Of a DNA stretch of 64,000 bases, positions 46,301 to 57,467 are shown in pieces (position 1 is the first letter of the stretch; the number at the start of each line of letters is the position of its first letter). Both the position numbers and the translations under genes were made by a program. The notes beneath the pieces were generated by a model. It was not told where the DNA came from and searched no databases. It saw only the letters and a list, made by a program, of their open reading frames with translations. The stretch is taken from positions 1,612,001 to 1,676,000 of the forward strand of contig JANATF010000010.1 of NCBI GenBank assembly GCA_029449245.1, in the 5' to 3' direction. The DNA comes from Mortierella alpina. Taxonomy: Eukaryota > Mortierellomycota > Mortierellomycetes > Mortierellales > Mortierellaceae.

Positions 46301-49165
46301 GAAGCAGCTGCCGGATGCGACGAAGCTCTGCTGCACTGCCTCTCCGTTGTTCTCGCCTATGAAGAGTGTCGTGTCCATCTTCGCTGCCTGGGCTTTCGAC
46401 GGGACCTGATTTCCGATGGCGATGGCTGTGCCCTGGCCGTGAGCGTGACGACGTCGCTGTAGCATCCTCTGCAGTCGCGCTCCCAAAATAATCGCGTGGC
46501 TGGTTGCCTTTGTCAGCACGGTCGCGGCTTATGCGCGCGGGATCGTCGCTATCGCTGTCGCCCCCACTGTCACTGTCACTTCCGCTTGCACTATCGCTGC
46601 CACTGACACCATCTGCGCTCAGCTCGCCTCCGCTTTGGGTCAACAAATCCTCGTCATCACGGTCAGGGTGTCCCAACATCAAAAGCCTTTCGTTCTGCAC
46701 CACCAAACTCATGGATCCGAGATGCCTCATCAATGCTGAAACAATCACGCGAACTTCCTTGTAGTCGGCCGGGTTGGTCATTGCGTAGGTAACCTCATAG
46801 CGTGCCTCCCTGTAAGCGCTATAGAGCTTTTTCTGAGCCATGCGCACCTCTGACTGGGCTTTTTCGATGGCCGACTTTGGAAGGGCGATGGTTTTGTGGT
46901 TGAGCAAGAAGGAGCGAGTACTGAGATTCAACAGCGCCCTCGAGGTATCCAATGACTCATTCAGAGCGCGTCTAATACCGACAAGAGACAAAGCAGTACT
47001 TGGTTAAATGTCTGTGACAACATCACATCTCAGGTCCAAAGCATTGAAAATGCACACGACGTTACCCAAGTCCTTCGCTAGCGGTCTCGGGCCAAAATAG
47101 GATGCTGACGATCAGACAGATGGCAATCCCCAGCATCATAGGTCCCATCAAGTTCCAAAAGTCGTTGAAGCTGAACACTGTGCTTTTCTGACCCTTGGTG
47201 AGAGCAAAGATTCCAGCGATGGTGTAAATGATGAACGAGCAGTTCAACTTTGCGTATCGAGTCTTGTACAAAGTCATGATCCAGACACCGACAAAAAACC
47301 AAGCTGCGTTGATTGTCCAAGCCGCATTGTTGCCTTCGGCCAGATACTTTTGATTGAATGCAACAACGGCAAGTTGGCATGGTATGATCCAGATGGCGGC
47401 CAGGACACCTCCGATGGCACTGAACAAAGTGACTTCCAGCTGCGATCCAACAGTACGAGCAGGATGCATAAAGACCACGGCAACATTAGTGAGGTAGGGC
47501 GCCGGACCCAGAATGCGGGCGATCTGCGGGATGAGGGCCATGGCGGAGGAGAGGTAGAGGGCTACCACGAACTTGACGTGCCGCTTGATGACTCTCTTTG
47601 AAAAATGATTCGTAAAACGCTTCCAGGCCGATGGGGGTGGCGGAGGTGGAGGTGCAAACGGAACAGAGTTTGAACTGTTCATGGACTCGATGGAAGGGGG
47701 GCGGGAGACGGGTATCCGATAGCTGTGCCCGTCGTGGTCGATGGAGGATCGGGCGCTTTTTGCGCGGTCGGGCGCAGGGTCAAAGATGGCCATGTCGAAG
47801 AACCTAGCCATCGGGCGGAGACAGAGCAAGAAGAAGTCATGTTAAGATCTGTGCTTGCACCCTCAGCCCTAAGGGTGAGGCTAGCATAAAGGAAAGCGCA
47901 AGCAAGGATGGCTCGGCAGCGCAGACAAGGTGAAAGAAATTCCGCGAAGCTAGGTTGCAGAGCCATACAAAATAAGCTTTTTTAGGTGTCCGCCATTCGG
48001 TGTCAGTCGGTGGTTAAACGTGGTTTAGCCGCAGACGGTACGAGAACAAACAGAAAAGGCGCGCAACTGAGGGTGAAGTGTGGTACAATCATTGTGGAGT
48101 AGGAGGAGGAAGAACGGAGGAGGAACGAAGGAAGGAGGGTGCAATGTCGCATGCATGCAGCAAGTCGCAAAGTGTAGTCATCGCGGTGTCGCGAAGGTAA
48201 GGTGAGGTAAGGCGAGGTAAGGGAGGCGCTAGACATGCATGGAACCCTGCTGTGCAAGACATTTCTGACAGGGCCCTTGCTCATCAGCGCGGAGATGCAA
48301 AGTGTTTCTCTTACCCTAGCTTGTGCCGCTGATCGGGCACTTCGCCATAGCCATTGCCAGGGGTCGCATGGGACATGCTCGAGCGACGAGAGTGAGTGAC
48401 CGAGAGCGGGCAGTTGCCTCGGGGTGGATGGTGGTGGGTGTTGTAGTGACTGTATCTTGCTGCACCTCCTGACGCTGATCCTCCTACTGATGATGCTGCT
48501 GCAATTGCTGCTGCTGCAACGTCCGGAGTACTGGGAATCGACGCAGCCCGTGAACTGGTAGTAGAGCCTGGAGGCGACGGGTTACTGTGGGATTTCGGCG
48601 AGTTCATTAGGGTTATCGGGGCGAGGTAGAGCGAAGAGGGGTGGTGGGCCGTTGGGGTGGAGGGATCTGAATGGGCTTCATGAAAGTGGGCAGAGCGTTG
48701 AGGATGCCGCGTTTTTGAACTTGTGGACTTTGACCGTCTGCTGAAGAAACTGCCCGAGCTGCCGCTGGTATTCGTGACGTTGCTGTTGCTGTTGTTGTTT
48801 GTGCTGCCGCTGGTGTTAACTGAATGCAGCGCAGGGCTGGGTCGAGGAGAGTTCGAGGCAGAGTGCGATCCGTTGGGTGCGCCGCCGCCATGGTTCGTCG
48901 GGAGCAGTGAGAAGTAGAGTGAGGGTGGTGGTGGCATGGGGATGGACATGGCCTGGTGCCCGTTGCCGCGGGGAATGGCCTTGGAGTGTGCAGAGGCCGC
49001 GTATGGGCTGGAGTGCGAGTCAAAAGAGTGTCTCTTGGGGTTGCTAGTGCTGGCGGAGGAGTGAGTGTGCCGCTTGGACGGAAACGGCGCCGCAGACGAG
49101 GCCGCGGCAGCGTCGCTGCGGTCTCTTCTGCTGGCGGGCGATGGCATGGGCGATTCGTCCTGCAT
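40322..49165 (-). CDS. Very large Bre4/FUSC-type multi-pass membrane protein
   Basis: Six phase-closed exons: 49165-48315, 47803-47066, 46971-43067, 42952-42075, 41987-41765 and 41625-40322, giving about 2,632 residues. The first 280 residues are S/H/P-rich. Exon 2 encodes a first membrane block with KRHVKFVVALYLSSAMALIP, LFSAIGGVLAAIWIIP and GPMMLGIAICLIVSILFW, typical of the aromatic-acid-exporter/Bre4 N-terminal region. A cytosolic loop of some 1,100 residues follows, rich in charged coiled coil. The second membrane block (exons 3-4) has FKMAAALTFIGLWSWLQW, LTVMAVLSPTVGATFSV and TVIIGIIIAVIMNSLLW, the FUSC/DUF2421 half. MNYYRRDM then VGALLLYFSVLSSSLASK spans intron 4. The C-terminal 400 residues are Q-rich and disordered. 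Likely an efflux-type transporter of internal membranes. An extra upstream exon cannot be excluded, as an acceptor-like CAG overlaps the ATG. Confidence 0.82.
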
Positions 49166-50511
49166 GCGAAATCAGCAAGGTTGCAGGTGTGGGGCGGGGA
49201 TTGAGTGGATCGAAATGGCGATTGGCGAATGGCGGATGGGGGATCGTTGGATTCGGTCCAACCGGGCGTGTGCGACAAACAGTGTGCAGAATAGGATAAA
49301 AAAAAAGCGGGGTGTGTGTCAGTGGACAGACAAGTAGCACACTGGCTAGAATGACAGGTGAGTGACAGCATATACACAGCAGGACAGACAGACAACCTTA
49401 CGGGATGCAGGGACAGCTGGGGACAGGAGGAGTGCCAATGCAATGCAGCACAGGGCAATGAGGCAATAGGATGCAAGAGAAAGAGCAAAGAAGTGTGAAT
49501 TCAAGTGTGAAGTGTGAAGTGTGAGAGGACGAATGCACACTTACCTCTACTATATGGAGTCGGGCTTGAGAAGCCTGGCGAATCACCGACTGAAAGTCAG
49601 AGTGCGGATCGCAAAGTGAGCACCTCCGCCATTGGCTGGCCCTGTACTGTGCGGCGTGAATCTGAAAATCTGTCAAATTCTGTTCGACCACCCTCCCTGC
49701 ACTCGATATGGGCCGAAGGCATTCATCTCACCACAGACGGCTGAGGGAAGCCGAGGAAAGCCGAGGATCAGATGAGGCACGGAGTGTGTCTGGATATGCT
49801 GACTATATATCTTGGAATGTACCGAGGGAGTTTTAGAGATAGAAAACAGTACATGTACAGGAGGGAGCATTGCGGCCGTGGAAATAGACCATGCACGCTG
49901 CATCGTCACTCTATGGCTCTACCCAGGGATGCATCCACGCCCAGCCAATGTCCAATGTCCGACCAGTCGCCGCCCGTTTATTATTTCCGCGCTTTCCATT
50001 TTTTCACCTCCCTACAGCTGTGGTCAAATCAAAGTGAGCTCGCGCATCTCGGCTCACCATCCCCACCACAAGCAATGCATCGGATCGCAGACCATGGCAA
50101 ATATGTACTCTACATACCTTGTTCTGCCTTTGCCAGACACGTTATACTATGCCCTGTTTCCGTTCCAACCCCCCTTCCCCTTGAAACACGGTTGCAGATC
50201 CAAATCTCTGTATTTTCCTCTATCTCCTTTTATTCCACTTCGCCGGAGAAAAACACATAGCCACATCAAATAACTTTACAAGCACCATGGCACAGGTAAA
50301 AGGACAGGAACAATGCCCGCTATTGTATGTATAATATAACTAATTACATTTTGCATTTAGCGGCGAGCCCGTAAGGTCAATGCCGTCAAACATACTCGCA
50401 CTTTCAGAGTCCGGTCATCCGACAGCCTAAACTTCATGCTGTCCCTGAACGACCATCGGCTCATTGGCATACACTCACAAGTGCTCACTTTCTTCCTTTG
50501 ACGTCTTCTTT
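49166..50511. other. Intergenic region, leader side of the Bre4-like gene
   Basis: About 1.35 kb without a supported gene. On the minus strand near 49551-49690 there is an open stretch ending at a GTAAGT donor, but it has no ATG and could not be linked in phase with certainty. Confidence 0.4.
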
Positions 50512-50958
50512 TCATCCAATCACTTGAGTCCTATCCGTCAATCTTTTGATGCCTCCTCCTGCAAAGATCGCAACCTCGTCCAGCAGGATTTTTAGTCTCT
50601 TGGTAGGTGGAAGAACAGGGTTGTAGTATGGCGATATCCACACCAGGGTTTTCGTTGCGTTGGTTTCTACTCGAACAGCGATATTGTATCGTGCTCTGCT
50701 TTTGATGAGACTGGGCCTAAACAAGAGCCTGAAGGGGATTGGAAACTTGAGGCCATTCGGATTAAATCCTGTCTGCATAGTTTTTTGTGCAATCACGGTT
50801 GAAGCTACATCCATGCGCGAGACATCCTCAAGCACGATGGTGATGGTGGAATTGGGAGGCAATGCGCTGCCTGGATACGGTAGTGGTGAGTCTTCGATAG
50901 GTGCTCGCTCGAGTATGCCGATTATACAGACACTATTATTGGCCCCGCTGAAGGACAT
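50512..50958 (-). CDS. YbaY/YscW-domain protein
   Basis: Single exon, ATG at 50958, 148 residues and no signal peptide. The core reads LPPNSTITIVLEDVSRMD, then VIAQKTMQTG, KFPIPFRLLFRPSLI, ARYNIAVRVE. This matches the bacterial YbaY domain (a beta-sandwich seen in lipoproteins and in type III secretion pilotin YscW), whose hallmarks are LPPxAxVxVxLxDVS and the PxPFxLxFxP segment. Bacterial members are lipid-anchored in the outer membrane, and this copy has no such anchor. It follows that the domain works inside the fungal cell in an unknown role. Intronless and bacterial-looking, it may descend from horizontal transfer. Confidence 0.78.
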   Translation of the reverse strand: MSFSGANNSVCIIGILERAPIEDSPLPYPGSALPPNSTITIVLEDVSRMDVASTVIAQKTMQTGFNPNGLKFPIPFRLLFRPSLIKSRARYNIAVRVETNATKTLVWISPYYNPVLPPTKRLKILLDEVAIFAGGGIKRLTDRTQVIG

Positions 50959-51602
50959 TTAAGCAGGTCAAGAATAAATTAATGTAGTTGATGTGTATGG
51001 GAAGAGAGATGGGCGAAAGTTTTCTCCTGGGGCAGAAGTGAAAGCACAAACTTAACCTCGTGCAACATGCGGCCTTGTGTAGCTCATAACAGGAAAAATG
51101 GACCAGGTGGACACATAATTCCCGACAAGACTAAAAATTTGCCATTAAACGAGAATGAAGAATGAGCAACTCGAAGGGAGGACGAAGGCTCTATCACTGA
51201 ATAAGAATCAGCCTGGAGGAACCTCGGTAACAGCTTCCTATACATGCAGGTGTTTGCTTTCAATGCGCACACACACGCACGCGTTTACACGCGCGTTTCT
51301 GTGCGTATAGAGAAAAGCGAGACTTTTGCCGTCCGCCAGCGCAGCTTGTTTACGTCTATGCGTTCCCGGGTTTACAAATCACCCATGTCATTGTGCGCAG
51401 CTGTGCCAGCCTTTTTAAATACATCCATAACGCCCTTGTCCTTGCTGCATTTTCGACGCTCCTTCATCTTTTGCATCGCCAATACTGCATATTCCACTTC
51501 GTTTCTCTCTCTCCAACCCTCTCAACGCATTAAAACATTTTCTCAATCTGCACTGACGCTGCTCCCTTGTTCTCCGATATGCTCTTTTTTCTGCCCCGTC
51601 AG
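50959..51602. other. Divergent promoter region of the YbaY gene and the 51603 gene
   Basis: 644 nt between divergent starts. The right part (51400-51600) has a TTTTTAAATAC box and a C/T-rich leader running into the ATG at 51603. No gene seen. Confidence 0.5.
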
Positions 51603-52737
51603 ATGCGCATCACCCAAAAGCAACAAGACAAGGTGAGAGCTGCACAGAGGACATGTCAGTTGTATCCAATCTGAAGTCAAAAGTCTCAATTTTCCTATTT
51701 TTTCTCTCGAACCGCCGCCATGCTGCTGACTGATCGCCAAATTCGCATTGTACCGCTAAGCTATAGGCCATGTCACTATTGTCCTCAACTGTGCTGGCTC
51801 TATGTTTGATTCTGTCCTCCGGAGGCATCCCCATTTCCCTCTACAGGGCTGTCTTCTCTGGCAAACCAGTCTACCAAGGTTAGCTGCAGCTAAGAAAAAA
51901 AAATGATGCAGTAGCTCCGGTAGAGCCCCATGGGTTGTAACAACCTTAAAGCCACGTTTGTTATCACTCCTCTAAGATGACCTGTACCTTGATATGACAG
52001 TGAAGAACCGTTGCCATCTCGATCGTCACTCTCTTGGCACTAGGAACCCCTCAGCCACGATATAATCTAACCAGGGCCACTGTTTCAATTTCAAACCTGC
52101 CAACATTCTGAATAACACGTCTATTCACCTCCAATCGATCCTGCTAGGCTTGATCATGTCCCCAAATACCATACTTCATGACACAATCTTTTGGTCCGTT
52201 GTCATCCTCCAGATCGCTATGAAGCTCCAGCAACACTGGAAACCATCTCTCTGGCTCCGGCAGCCTCGAACTCCTTTCCTGATCCTGTCCTTGAGCACTC
52301 TCCTGCATGTGGTCCAGATGATGAGCAGCCCAGTATTGTTTGGAAGACCAGGACAAAACCTTCGTCCCCAATGGGTCAGCACTTCACGCGAGGTTTTGGA
52401 ATTATCGATGGTCGTGCTCGGATCACTCGAGACTGGTGTTCGAGCATTCGGCTGGCTCGAATTGCAAGGACTGGAGCAGACAGAGCAAGAATTGCGGCAC
52501 AGGATGGAGGGAGCACGCAGCCTGAAGGAAGAGACTCGCCTGCGGATTCTGAAGGAACAAGAGCCAACTGTCAGCCTTGAGGATCTAGATCAAGAACGGC
52601 AGTGGACTCGGGGCTTAATCAGGCAGTCGGACGGTACCCCCTCCGACCTGGCCACGTTGGCTAATGAAGTATACAGCGAGCTAACAGAGATCATGATGAT
52701 TCTGACTATGAGGGAAATTGCGCAACTATCGAAATAG
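51603..52737 (+). CDS. Hypothetical small membrane protein
   Basis: Three exons close in phase: 51603-51632, 51767-51878 and 52148-52737, giving 243 residues. Exon 1 is just MRITQKQQDK before GTGAGA. Exon 2 encodes a strong hydrophobic helix (SLLSSTVLALCLILSSGG then IPISLYRAVFSGKPVYQ). Exon 3 adds further hydrophobic segments (IFWSVVILQIAMKL, FLILSLSTLLHVVQMM) and ends in a charged helical tail (EQELRHRMEGARSLKEETRL to MREIAQLSK). In part of exon 3 another frame is also open, so the model is only moderately sure. No family recognised. Its stop lies 13 nt from the stop of the convergent gene. Confidence 0.5.
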
Positions 52738-52750
52738 CTCGCTACCATCG

Positions 52751-53143
52751 TTATCGTGCCTTCATAAAAAGTGCAAAAAGCAAAGTTAATTGTGAGATTC
52801 AAGTTCACTGTTTAGCAGTACAACTCACACTCGACTTACATACACCTCATACGGAGGAGCCACTCTTGCATCCGCGTGGGGTTTGTTCCAGTAGATAGCC
52901 TGGTGTTGCTGGTGTTTGGGTTTTGCGAGAAAACCCCAAGTGGCAGTGTTGCCGGTGATCTTAGGACGAAAGTGCCTGACATCACAATCGCCAGAGCCGA
53001 ATGAGGATCTCAGGCTTTCATCGTATATTCGCAGCAGAAGGATACGCATCCAGGGTTAGCGCACTCAACTGTGCCGTTCACCCTCCTAACGATAATATTC
53101 CCATCCTTAAGTCTCCTTGATCGGGCGAGGGCGACCGCTCCAT
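52751..53143 (-). CDS. Hypothetical small protein (81 residues)
   Basis: Three exons close in phase: 53143-53082, 53014-52840 and a final exon 52759-52751 of only nine nt (Ala-Arg-stop). The start MERSPSPDQGDLRMG is the first ATG in the frame. The body reads GNTATWGFLAKPKHQQHQAI and then YWNKPHADARVAPPYEVYAR, aromatic and Pro-rich, with a very protein-like composition. No signal peptide or membrane segment. A second ATG at 53049 in the same frame would give a variant without the first intron. I do not recognise a family; a small subunit of a larger complex is possible. Confidence 0.45.
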
Positions 53144-53948
53144 GGCAGAAGGTGCAAACTCTGCTTGTGCAAAATTCGTCGTGGATGGCGACGGTGCAGG
53201 TGCGCTGGTTAACCTTCCTCGTCGTTTCCCCCCTCCCTCCCTCGCAGTGAGAGTGATGGATAAAAGAGAGGCGTCGAGATATGGCACGGAGGGAGAGAGT
53301 GTGAAGGCGAGTGCGGCTGATTCTTGAAGGTTACGGCAAGAATGATATGAGCAGGATGCATCTTTATTCATGGTATCGCGCTCTCAAAAGCTGTGCGCCT
53401 TGGAGTGACAAGTACAACAGCGTGCCGGTGCAGCGGTGGAGTGATCTCAGTATCCAACCTTTGCACCCTCCACTATCGCTACTCTCTCGTAACCTTTGAG
53501 CAATACGTTCTTTCTTCTACAACGGCGTCCCTGTCCCCCGCTGTTCTCAACGAAGGCACCCTAGCAGGGATTTCTTTGTCACAGTCAGCTAACGCGAGTG
53601 ATCCTCAATCGTCCCACTTGTCCGCTTCAATCCGCGTCATTGTGTAATAAACGCAAAGCGGCGCCTTCAACACCTATGGTAACCCCAAAACTCAAAGTGG
53701 CCAAGGTCGCACCGACCAGACCAAGTGGACCTAGTCCATCACTCGGGGCCTTCGCTAATAACGTCGGCACTTCTCGACCTCAGTCTCAACGATCTGGACA
53801 CACTAATACCTCAGGTCGTACATTTATATCGACGCAACCATCTAGCTTGTGATACAGTTCCGGGGAAAGACCACGGTCCGGCAAGCTCCGGAGGCCAAGG
53901 CTGACGACAAAATAGCCCAGAATTTCAACACTTGCTCTCCACAATGTC
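53144..53948. other. Intergenic region
   Basis: About 800 nt between two minus-strand genes. No coding or repeat signal that I can support. Confidence 0.4.
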
Positions 53949-55259
53949 CTAATTATTGTAACAGCAACGATGGCAACGGGTCTCCATGCACACTGTGCAG
54001 TGCAAACAGTAAAGCGGCGGGGCCCAGTGACAGACACTGCAAACCCGACCCAATGGTAGCTGGCGATCCCAGGCGTGGTCATGCTGATAGTAGTTCCGGA
54101 GCACGTTCTGGAGGCGGTGTCGAACAACCCCAGGATCATCATTTCCGACACGCTCGTCCAGGATCCGGTTCAACTCCTCGGCCGGGTAGATGTCGCAGGT
54201 GCATGTTTGCCATACTTTCATGCAGGTGTAACAAAACTCGTTCCTGCACAGGCACGTCATATGGACGCATCCAGACACACGCTCCACCACAGCTCCGCAC
54301 CGATCGCACACTCTCCAGCCCTTTTGCGAGATGAGTCTAGACGCAGCCAGGTCGAGCTCCGCCACGGGTGGAACAGGATTTTCAATCTCGTTCTTAAGGC
54401 TCTGGTACTTATCCCTGTCATCAATGTCGACCAAGCAAGCCTGCGCCAAGTCGTTATCAAACGAAACTTTACAGCATCGCACGGGGATGAAGGACCGGTT
54501 GCTCAATGCGTGACGGAACAGAGATTGTGCACACTCCAAACAGTACGTGTGCTCACAGGGTGCCCTATAGTTCTGCTTTCCACTGCCGCTACAGGAGCAG
54601 CACTCTGCTGTCCAGTTGAAGTAATCCAGCACTAACTGGAAACGTACCGTCGCCTCTTCTAAAGCATGCTCTGCTTCGTCATCGCCCATTTCTAGTCGCG
54701 CGACGAGTTCTCTGTCACTGTGGACGACATGGTCTTGCTGGTCCAGTTCCTCGAACAGTTCTTCTGGCAACGCATCACAGGCGGCCAGGCTCCTGGCTAA
54801 TGTAAGGCTTCGTTCCACATCCGCGGCCTCCTTCAGCATGAGTTCGATAGCTACCTGTGCGTCCGAGTCTGCGCTTGCTTTGCCCAGCTGGCCCTCATGG
54901 CGCTCCTCGGTCAACAGTGACATTTGAAGCATGAGCGCACACACATAGTCGTCCAGCTCAGGTGCACCGGCGTCGTCGTCCTGGTTCTGAGCGGTACTAT
55001 GCCGACTAGTCACTGGGTGAGTTTCGGTGGCCGCTTGATACGAGGGCAGGGCACTGGCTGCGCTGGAGCTGGCCGCTATACTGCTGGACCCAGAGGCTCG
55101 GCTGCTTGATCCCGGCATGAATTAATTTCGCAATGTCAGCGTCATGCCCATTTTCATGAACGCGAGGCTCACATGGATCATATTGTACTTTTACCTCTCA
55201 TAGCGGTATCGCCATGAACTCGACGATTCTGCATAGCTGTTATCCGTCAGGTCAACCAT
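53949..55259 (-). CDS. RBR-type E3 ubiquitin ligase without a visible IBR
   Basis: Two exons, 55259-55195 (MVDLTDNSYAESSSSWRYRY) and about 55104 or 55083 to 53949; both acceptors keep the frame. A start at ATG 55118 without the intron is the alternative. The N-terminus is S/A-rich. RING1 is CCSCSG, APCEHTYCLECAQSLFRHAL, IPVRCC. Only about 50 residues of linker follow, with no Cys-rich IBR. Then RING2/Rcat: WRVCDRCGAVVERVSGCVHM, TCLCRNEFCYTC, where the Cys of SGCVHM is where the catalytic Cys of RBR enzymes sits. A last Cys/His-rich tail (VCSVCHWAPPLYCLHCTVC) may bind another zinc. RBR ligases take ubiquitin from E2 onto that Cys before passing it on. The family normally has RING1-IBR-RING2. 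Confidence 0.8.
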
Positions 55260-55657
55260 GGTGATAGGGAGCTTTAGTAATGGGGTCTGGCGGATATATT
55301 TTTTTCTCTTGACGGCTATATGAAGGGTGCAGGCGAAGGCGAAGGCGAAAGGCAAGAGCGGGAAAGCAAAGTAAAATGCAGGGGGGGTACATCAGTCTCA
55401 CGTGTAGCCATGGCTCATCTCCATACAGCAAGTCGTTCCAGGCAATTTTCGAGTCCTTGTCGAGACTCTGTCTGTTCTGCATATGCGTCCATGTCTCTTT
55501 CGCGGACAGAACGAGTAGCAACGGGATGCCAAGGCGAGAATGTTGGAACCGCAGGGGATGCAAGTAAGAGTTGATAGTTATTTTATTCCATGCAAATAAT
55601 GTGAATGCTCACTCCCCGTGTGTTCCTCTCCTTCGCTAAAACAAGAGTCCTCGTCCT
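55260..55657. other. Intergenic region between fibrillarin and the RBR gene
   Basis: About 400 nt on the 3' side of fibrillarin, including the RBR promoter. Minus strand 55400-55560 has a short protein-like open stretch (RQSLDKDSKIAWNDLLYGDE) ending at a GTGAGA site. It could be an upstream exon of the RBR gene or nothing. An A-rich box near 55295-55320 may serve as promoter. Confidence 0.4.
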
Positions 55658-57467
55658 TTATTTCTGGCGGACGTACTTGCCGACAACAAGGGCGTGGTCT
55701 CTCTCGAAGGGCTCGAGCGTCAACTGCTCCTGCGGCTTGATGTGCTGCTCCTGGAGCTTGGGGATCTCACCAGCAAAGACAGTGGCGGCATCGACGGTCG
55801 AGTCAATACAGTTAGCCTTGATCGAAATGACAATATGGCCGTTGTTCTTCAAGAAGTGGTGGGCGTTGATTCCGACGATACGGGACTGATCAGGCTGGGC
55901 AACATCTGCGAAAATGACATCGACCATGCCGACCAACATGCGGTACTTGTGGGGGTGGCGGGCATCCTCAATGATGGGGATGACGTTGGTGCGCTTCTTG
56001 GCCATGTTGATAAGATCACGTCCAGAGCGGTGAGAGAACTCGACAGCGTAGACGAGACCCTCGGGTCCGACAATATCAGCAACGTGGGAAACAGTGGTTC
56101 CGTTGGCAGCTCCGAGGTAGAGGACCTTCTTGCCAGGGGCAATGTGGATGTTGTCAACACCTCCAAGAACACCGGCAGCGATCTTGGAGCGGAAAGGGTT
56201 CCAGACACGGTACTCAATCTTGGCGCCATCGACACCCTCGATAGAGATTCTCTTCTCACCATAGACGGACTCGCCGGGAACCAAGTTCTTGGTCAGAAGG
56301 TAGTCCTCCTTTCCGTGGGCAACAAAGATGCCCTCGTGTCTGTGGGGCTCGACAGTGACCTTGGCACCACCCTTGGCACCACCACGGGCACCGCCACGAC
56401 CGCCGCGGGGAGCTCCGCGTCCGCCGCCACGACCACCGCGATCACCGCGCTTGGCAACACCTGCAGAGGACAGATCAAACAATAGGAGGAAGAGGCGGAA
56501 TTGTTAACGCTGATTACTGGTCAAGCCGTGAGCACGATCCAGCGACAAACGACAACCAAAAGAATAAAATAAAAATAAAAGCGAGTTGACTCCAACGACC
56601 CCATCACGATGCAGGCTGTCCGAGGAAGAAAACAGATCCAGACAAAATCTTGGGTCATGACTCTCAAGACGACTAGAAACTGATCCTAGGACAACGATCT
56701 GCAAAAGTATGATGGAGCCAGAGGGTAGGGAGGATGTGCTCGTTTTGATTTTTTCTTTCTCTTTCGAATTGTGATCCGAAGCTGGATCGCGCTTTCACTT
56801 TGATCAGATTATGAGCCAGGCAGATTCCGAGGGAGAAGCTAGGGTTGATCGCCCCTTTAACTCTCTCCTCATCATCTAGCCCTTTTCATATTCCGGGAAG
56901 ACATAAAAAGCACTTCAGGGGAGACTTGAAATCCAAGGACTACCAACTCTCTGACGAGAGAGTGATCCATGTAGGGGTATCCAATCTTTGTTCCCCATAT
57001 TCAAGTGTGTCTTTTAGGCGTCTTCACAGAGAATATTCTGATCTAGATCACAAAGCTGGGCAACTTACCACCACGTCCACCGGCGAAACCACCGCGTCCA
57101 CCGCCACGTCCACCTCCGCGGCCACCACGGTCACCGCCGAAACCACCGCGACCGCCACCGCCACGGCCGCCACGACCACCACGATCACCTAAAAAGAGTA
57201 GAGAGACGAGATTAGTGTGACGATACATTATCAATACGGTGCTCCATTGAAAAGCTCAAGGCTGGACGAAACCAATCGTGAGAGCCAAAGCGACACTGGC
57301 TGAAGAAAGGTTCGATAAAAAAAAGTATAGCTCGATTTCAAAAATATTGCAAAGGCATGAAATGAGAATGGGCTCGGTGCTGAGTCGGTCCAAGTTGCGA
57401 CGATGCCTGATGCCAGTGAATAGGCTGCGTGGGTAACATATAGAGGTGCATCCTTACCGAAACCCAT
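55658..57467 (-). CDS. NOP1: Fibrillarin, box C/D snoRNP 2'-O-methyltransferase
   Basis: Three phase-closed exons: 57467-57458 (only ATG GGT TTC G), 57188-57069 and 56460-55658, giving 310 residues. The Gly/Arg-rich GAR domain spans residues 4 to about 75 and is split by intron 2, the usual nucleolar-targeting and RNA-contact region. Then [38 protein letters not shown], the SAM-binding loop [60 protein letters not shown] and the C-terminal [12 protein letters not shown]. The K-D-K-E catalytic set of the family is present. It methylates ribose in pre-rRNA guided by C/D snoRNAs, and modifies histone H2A glutamine in yeast and human. Intron 2 (608 nt) is long; I looked for a hosted snoRNA and found no convincing one. 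Confidence 0.97.

Noticed and set aside
49398-49691. Upstream coding exon of the Bre4-like gene
   Set aside because: The frame begins at GTG, not ATG, and only its last part looks coding. A spliced link to 49165 is possible but cannot be decided from sequence.
56461-57068. C/D box snoRNA in fibrillarin intron 2 (an ATGATGA box and a CTGA about 60 nt later)
   Set aside because: The flanks do not pair into a terminal stem and I could not see a guide match to rRNA.
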